From Cutaneotrichosporon cavernicola (taxonomy: Eukaryota > Basidiomycota > Tremellomycetes > Trichosporonales > Trichosporonaceae): 64,000 nucleotides of DNA. The position numbers were made by a program, and so were the translations under genes. The stretch is from NCBI RefSeq assembly GCF_030864355.1, contig NC_083399.1, positions 434,001 through 498,000 on the forward strand, in the 5' to 3' direction. Below the pieces are notes generated by a model. It searched no databases. It worked only from the letters and a program-made list of their open reading frames with translations, and was not told the origin of the DNA. This document shows, one piece after another, positions 59,797-64,000 of the stretch (positions are counted from its first letter, which is position 1; each line of letters opens with the position of its first letter).

Positions 59797-59857
59797 GGCT
59801 CATGGCTCATCTCTCATGCGATCTCTCATGGCTCATGGCTCACGGCTCACGGCTCAC
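59797..59857 (+). repeat. GGCTCAT/GGCTCAC heptamer cluster
   Basis: Six full or partial heptamers, mixed with TCTCATG variants. The same heptamer occurs at 1308-1328 and 7382-7395. Confidence 0.8.
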
Positions 59858-60075
59858 CCTTCTCGTCACTTTTGTCAACCTGCCGTATCGTCACTGTGTC
59901 AACCTGCCATACTACCACCACCCCCCACCCGGCCACCGTAGTACTGACAGCACCTTGTCGACCTCGTCATCCATCTTGTCATCCATCCTCTTCATAAAGT
60001 AGTTGACTTGATAATCTCCCTACACCACCCGCGCCACCGGTGGGCATCCTGGTGTCACTTGACGGACCCTGCAAC

Positions 60076-63000
60076 ATGATTGTCATCAAAGCCACTCTGC
60101 GCGAAGAGACGCGCCGTCTCAGTTTCGACTCGCACGGCTTCCCTCCGTATGATGAGGTACAGCAAAAGGTAAGTTGGCTCAGGCTCGGCGACAGGCCAGC
60201 GGGTGACAAAACCTGAGCTGCCATTGGGGCGCCGCGTCGATGAAGGGTGTGGCTAGAGTGAAGCAAGGGTTGGGTGGCAATGGCCAGAATCTCGCTGGCG
60301 TAATCATTCGCTGACACACTTGCACACCTCGACTTGCTCTTCAAACAATCCATTTACTGTCATTCTCATTCTCATTCTCATTCTCATTCCCCTTTCTCAT
60401 CTCAACTCTTCATCTCTTCACATTGTTCCATCCACAGCTCCGTGCAATCTTCAGCCTTCCCTCTTCTGCCCACCCATTCTGGGTCAACGTACTCTTCTTC
60501 CCGGACGACGCACAGCCCGCCCGCATCAAATTCAAGCAGCACGTCTGTGACCAGGCCGAGTAAGTGGTCTGAACGCGCAAGCGCATTACCCGCATTCCAC
60601 CAGCTTCTGGGCAAGTGGAACAGGTGACTCGCTTGCGACATCATGTTACCTCCACATCATCAGCGCTGACGCGTCTCACCTGTTGCTTCCGCCCTCATTT
60701 AGGTACGAGTTAGCTCAAGAACCCTTCCTCCGTTACCGCGGTTTCCCCGCTCCTGCACTCGTCTTCACTGTCCTCTTGTCGTCGGACGTCAGGATGAACC
60801 CCATCCACGACTTCCACCGCGCCATCACGCTGCAGGTGGAGACCCGCGAGCTCGAGAACGAGATCCGTACTCTCGAGGACGACCTCACCCGCCGCCACCA
60901 GATCCTCATCTCCCTTGAGGACAAGCTTGACAAGGCTCGCTACGACAACGACACCACCACGGCCAACTACTGGGCTGACAAGGTGGAACAGAAGCGCAAC
61001 GGCCTCCCAGAGCTCGAGGAGAAGCTCCGCGGTGCGCGCTGCCGTTACCGCGCCAACGCCGAGGAGTTGGGGCGCATCCGGCCCACTTCGGCCGGCCTCC
61101 CGTTCCGCGAGTGGTCGGACGCGCAGGAGGTCGACGACGTTAGCCGCATGGCCGAGACCGAGTCCGAACTCGTCGCTTGGCAGTTCGGTGACGCCTCCGG
61201 CAACGGTTTCATGGCACCGCCGGTCTTCCCTCCCCTTGACGAGGTCCTCGGTGGTGCGCCCCACTCGCGCAACCCCTGGCACGCCCCTTCGCACTGGGCC
61301 AACAGCAACACTTCTGCGTGGGCGCAGTCGGCCCCACCCCCGAGCTTCCCCCAGCCGGCGCCTCCGCCCAACGCCACTGGCACTGGTCCGCGCTCGTTCC
61401 GTGACCTCTTCAACACCCCCGAGCTCACTGGTGCGCCCGCTAGTGAGATGGGCTTGCTGCTCGACCGCTTCCTCAACCACTTCCAGGGCCAACTGGCCGA
61501 CACCCTCGACGGCTTCGCCCAGCGCATTGCGCCTCACCCGTCCGAGGAACTTCCCATTCGCCCATCTGGCAGCATGCCAGATGTCCACATTCCGGGCGCA
61601 TATACTCAACCGGAGGCTGCGCAGTCGCTGGACTCACAGGTCCAGACTGCGGAGAAGGAAAACACCAAGCCATCGAGCAGTCTTGGCAAGGGTGGCTACC
61701 GTCACAAGCACATCACCTGCGACGGTTGCCTCGCCGGCATCCGTGGCACTCGCTACAAGTGTGAGCAGTGCAGCGACTACGACCTGTGTGGCTCGTGCTT
61801 GCCTTTCCTGTACACCGACGCCCTCCACCCCAGTTCGCACACGTTCAAGGCCATGGTCCACCCGGGCCTCGAGGAGCGAATCAAATTTGGCGGCAGTACG
61901 TCGTCCCGTGCCCCTCACCAGAGTAGTCGTCACCCCGCTACGTGCGACATCTGCAACGAGGTGATCGTGGGCGTGCGCTTCAAGTGCCTCAACTGTCCTG
62001 ACTGGGACTGCTGCTCGGCGTGCTCCAAGCTGATCCCCAACGTCCACCCGGATCACAGCTTTGTCAAGCTCCACAAGTCTACCGACTTCGTTATGAACGC
62101 AGCCTGGGATGCCAAGAACGACGTCCACCACCCTCACGTTATCTGCGATGGCTGCAACCTGACCATCCGCGGCCCGCGTTTCAAGTGTATGCACCCCGAC
62201 TGTCCCGATTATGATCTCTGCGTCAAGTGCGAGGTGGCACCTGTGCCCGTTCACCCAGAGAGCCACCCTATGCTCAAGACCAAGATGCCGCTCCGCATCA
62301 ACTCCAAGTCGTCGTTCGACCCCATCAAGAACGTCTACGAGGATCACTGCCGCTACCGCGTCACGCGCGACTGTAAACAGTCATGCACGGCCCGTGCGCC
62401 AGCCCAACCGGAGGTTCAGCCTCAGCCAGCTGTTCCTGTCGCCGAGTCCAAGCCCAAACTCGCCACTCCGCCCACGGCGTCCGGCTTCGGCGGCCCGTAC
62501 ACGCTTAAGCCGATGCCAACCAAGTCGTTTACCCGCGGCGGAGACTACGCCAAGGCCGTCGAAGCCATTCTCAAGTCGATGTCGGCTGTGAGCATTAGTG
62601 ACATCGCTGCTAGTGCAAAGGACGACGCGGCGTCGAGCCCGGACAGCGCGACGACCCCTGAGCAGGTTGACACCTCCTCCATTCCCACCAAGTCGTCGCC
62701 GCGAACCGTTCCCTCCGGCTTCGAAGTTCCTCCCACGCGACCCGATATCTTTTACATGGCGCCTGCGCTAGCTGCCTCCCAGGAGGAGCCTCTCGTCGAC
62801 CTTGACTCGCCGATCACAACCTCGGCTGTTGCGCCTGCCACGTTCCCAGGATGTTCACTCCCACGCCTGCGTCGCGAGTTTGACCTGAAAGCTGAGGTCA
62901 AGAAGACAACCGAGACTGAGAAGGCCAAGGTGGACGCCAAGGAGGAGCGCGAGAAGAACAACGAGGTGAAGAAGCCCAAGAAGATCATCATCCACACCAA

Positions 63001-63898
63001 GGAGGGCCCGACTGTTGTGACCAAGGACGACGAGGCGCCCAGGACTGAGAAGGAGAAGACCACTGAGAAGGGGGATGTCAAGGAGGGCATCCGCGACCCT
63101 ATCGCTGTGATCATCGAGTCTGTCGCTGCTAACCCGGTCTCCCCCGAAGACCCTATCTTCATCGATCCTGCTCTTCAGCGTCCGGTGACCCCCGAGATCG
63201 AGGCTGAGCCTGCCGACCCCCTTGACATCCTCACCTGGGTCCGCCACTCCACTATCCTTCCTGGCACCACTCTTCCGGCTGGTACCGAGTTCACCAAGAC
63301 GTGGCAGCTGTACAATTACGCCGATGGTTCCGAGTTTGACTTCAAGAACCTCCGCCTAGTTCACAAGTCGGAGGGCCTCCTCGGCGATGCCTGCAAGGTG
63401 CACGTCGTTCTCCACCCCGGGGACATTGTAAAGAACGCGAACATGAACGTCACGATTGAGGGCCTCAAGGTTCCTCACATGCCAGGTCGCCAGATCCTCG
63501 AGCACTGGCGCTTCGAGGATGATGAGGGCAACGCGTACGGCCAGCCTCTCCGCATCAGACTCAACGTCGAGGAGCGCCAGTCGTCAGGCGAGAGCACCGC
63601 CTCGTCGTCTTTCGTCGTTCCTCGCGCTCCGCTTGAAGCGGCTGGCGACTCGTTCTACCTCCCGACGCCTACCGAGGGTCGCCCTGTCCCGACGTCTGAC
63701 GAGCTCAGCGAGCGTCTTGGCTCAGTCGCGCCGTCTACTGCTGGTCATGACGACGACGCCTCGTCGACTTTCTCGTTCTCGGACGTTGAGCATGTCACGC
63801 ACGGCAGCACTGCACGCACCGCGTCTACCGACGACTTCACTGCTGACGACTACGAGTTTGTCGACGAGACCGACGAAGAGACTGAGGATGGCTTCTAG
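60076..63898 (+). CDS. NBR1: NBR1-type selective autophagy receptor (PB1, three ZZ, NBR1 domain, LIR)
   Basis: Bridges cargo to Atg8 on autophagic membranes. Exons 60076-60168, 60438-60559, 60703-63898; introns 269 and 143 nt; 1,136 aa. An N-terminal PB1-like domain (residues 1-100; MIVIKATLREETRR, later PFLRYRGF and LVFTVLL) is assembled from all three exons. A coiled coil (about 115-195) follows. Three ZZ zinc fingers: about 406-455 (CDGC, CEQC, CGSC), 483-525 (CDIC, CLNC, CSAC) and 549-595 (CDGC, C-x4-C, CVKC). A Lys/Glu-rich helical stretch lies about 800-850. The NBR1 (four-tryptophan-type) domain spans about 917-1030, with LPAGTEFTKTWQLYNY and EHWRFEDDEGNAYG. Near the end, DDYEFVDETDEETED holds a Y-E-F-V LIR among acids. 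No UBA domain is visible. Confidence 0.92.
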
Positions 63899-64000
63899 CT
63901 GCCTCGCGCGACTGTACATGTGCTTGACCATCCCCGACCATCTCCTGCCCTGCCTCTGGCCGTTGTTTGTTGACTCCAATTTGTAGTTGAGAATCGTATT
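63899..64000. other. NBR1 3' flank
   Basis: 102 bp after the stop codon; 3' UTR only. Confidence 0.6.

Larger units (their letters stand above)
57779..60075. other. Divergent intergenic region, PSP1 / NBR1
   Basis: 2.3 kb with no recognisable gene; holds both promoters. A G19 run lies at 59399-59417 and a GGCTCAT/GGCTCAC heptamer group at 59797-59857, about 220 bp before the NBR1 start. Confidence 0.6.

Noticed and set aside
1..64000. CRISPR array, insertion sequence, retrotransposon or rRNA gene
   Set aside because: No regularly spaced repeats, no transposase or reverse transcriptase motifs, no paired long terminal repeats and no rRNA-like sequence found.

Overview
The window is nuclear DNA of a GC-rich (roughly 57%) basidiomycete yeast, most likely a tremellomycete and by intron style close to the Trichosporonales (inference). 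Evidence: intron-rich genes with GTRNGT donors and CTGAC/CTAAC branch sites almost touching the CAG acceptor, fungal-type proteins (ERG25, HOG1, BRCA2/Brh2, LCL3, TRS33), and eukaryotic tRNAs, one with an intron. I could rebuild 21 protein genes exon by exon, with phase checked at each junction, and three tRNA genes. I see no transposon, CRISPR array, rRNA gene or gene cluster of foreign origin.

Layout. 1-13 kb: beta-carbonic anhydrase (cut at the left edge), phosphoinositide phospholipase C, C-4 methylsterol oxidase ERG25, mitochondrial IF-3, an MFS transporter, tRNA-Thr(CGT), and a one-TM LEA2-like protein. 13-20 kb: malate dehydrogenase, mitochondrial ribosomal protein bL36m, and the HOG1 stress MAP kinase. 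20-32 kb: a BRCA2/Brh2 homologue with six BRC-like repeats, a GCIP-family protein, mitochondrial EF-Tu, and an RFX-type transcription factor. 32-36 kb: a 4.4-kb non-coding block rich in simple repeats. 36-42 kb: thioredoxin with two very long introns, tRNA-Pro(CGG) with an intron, LCL3 nuclease and SEC20 SNARE back to back. 42-54 kb: HOOK dynein adaptor, tRNA-Gly(GCC), the UBR1-type N-recognin, and TRAPP subunit TRS33. 54-64 kb: PSP1-domain protein and a large NBR1-type autophagy receptor (PB1, three ZZ fingers, NBR1 domain, C-terminal LIR).

The genes are ordinary single-copy housekeeping and regulatory genes, not an operon or biosynthetic cluster. They group only by theme: mitochondrial gene expression (IF-3, bL36m, EF-Tu), membrane traffic (SEC20, TRS33, HOOK), protein turnover (UBR1, NBR1), stress signalling (HOG1, PLC1, thioredoxin) and DNA repair (BRCA2, RFX).

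What stands out is gene architecture. More than twenty predicted introns are only 29-36 nt, with the branch site about 6 nt from the splice acceptor. There are coding exons of 7, 12 and 14 nt and a 32-nt GC-AG intron. Against this background the thioredoxin introns of 686 and 1,044 nt are extreme outliers, and the larger holds four ACGCGT (MCB-like) motifs.
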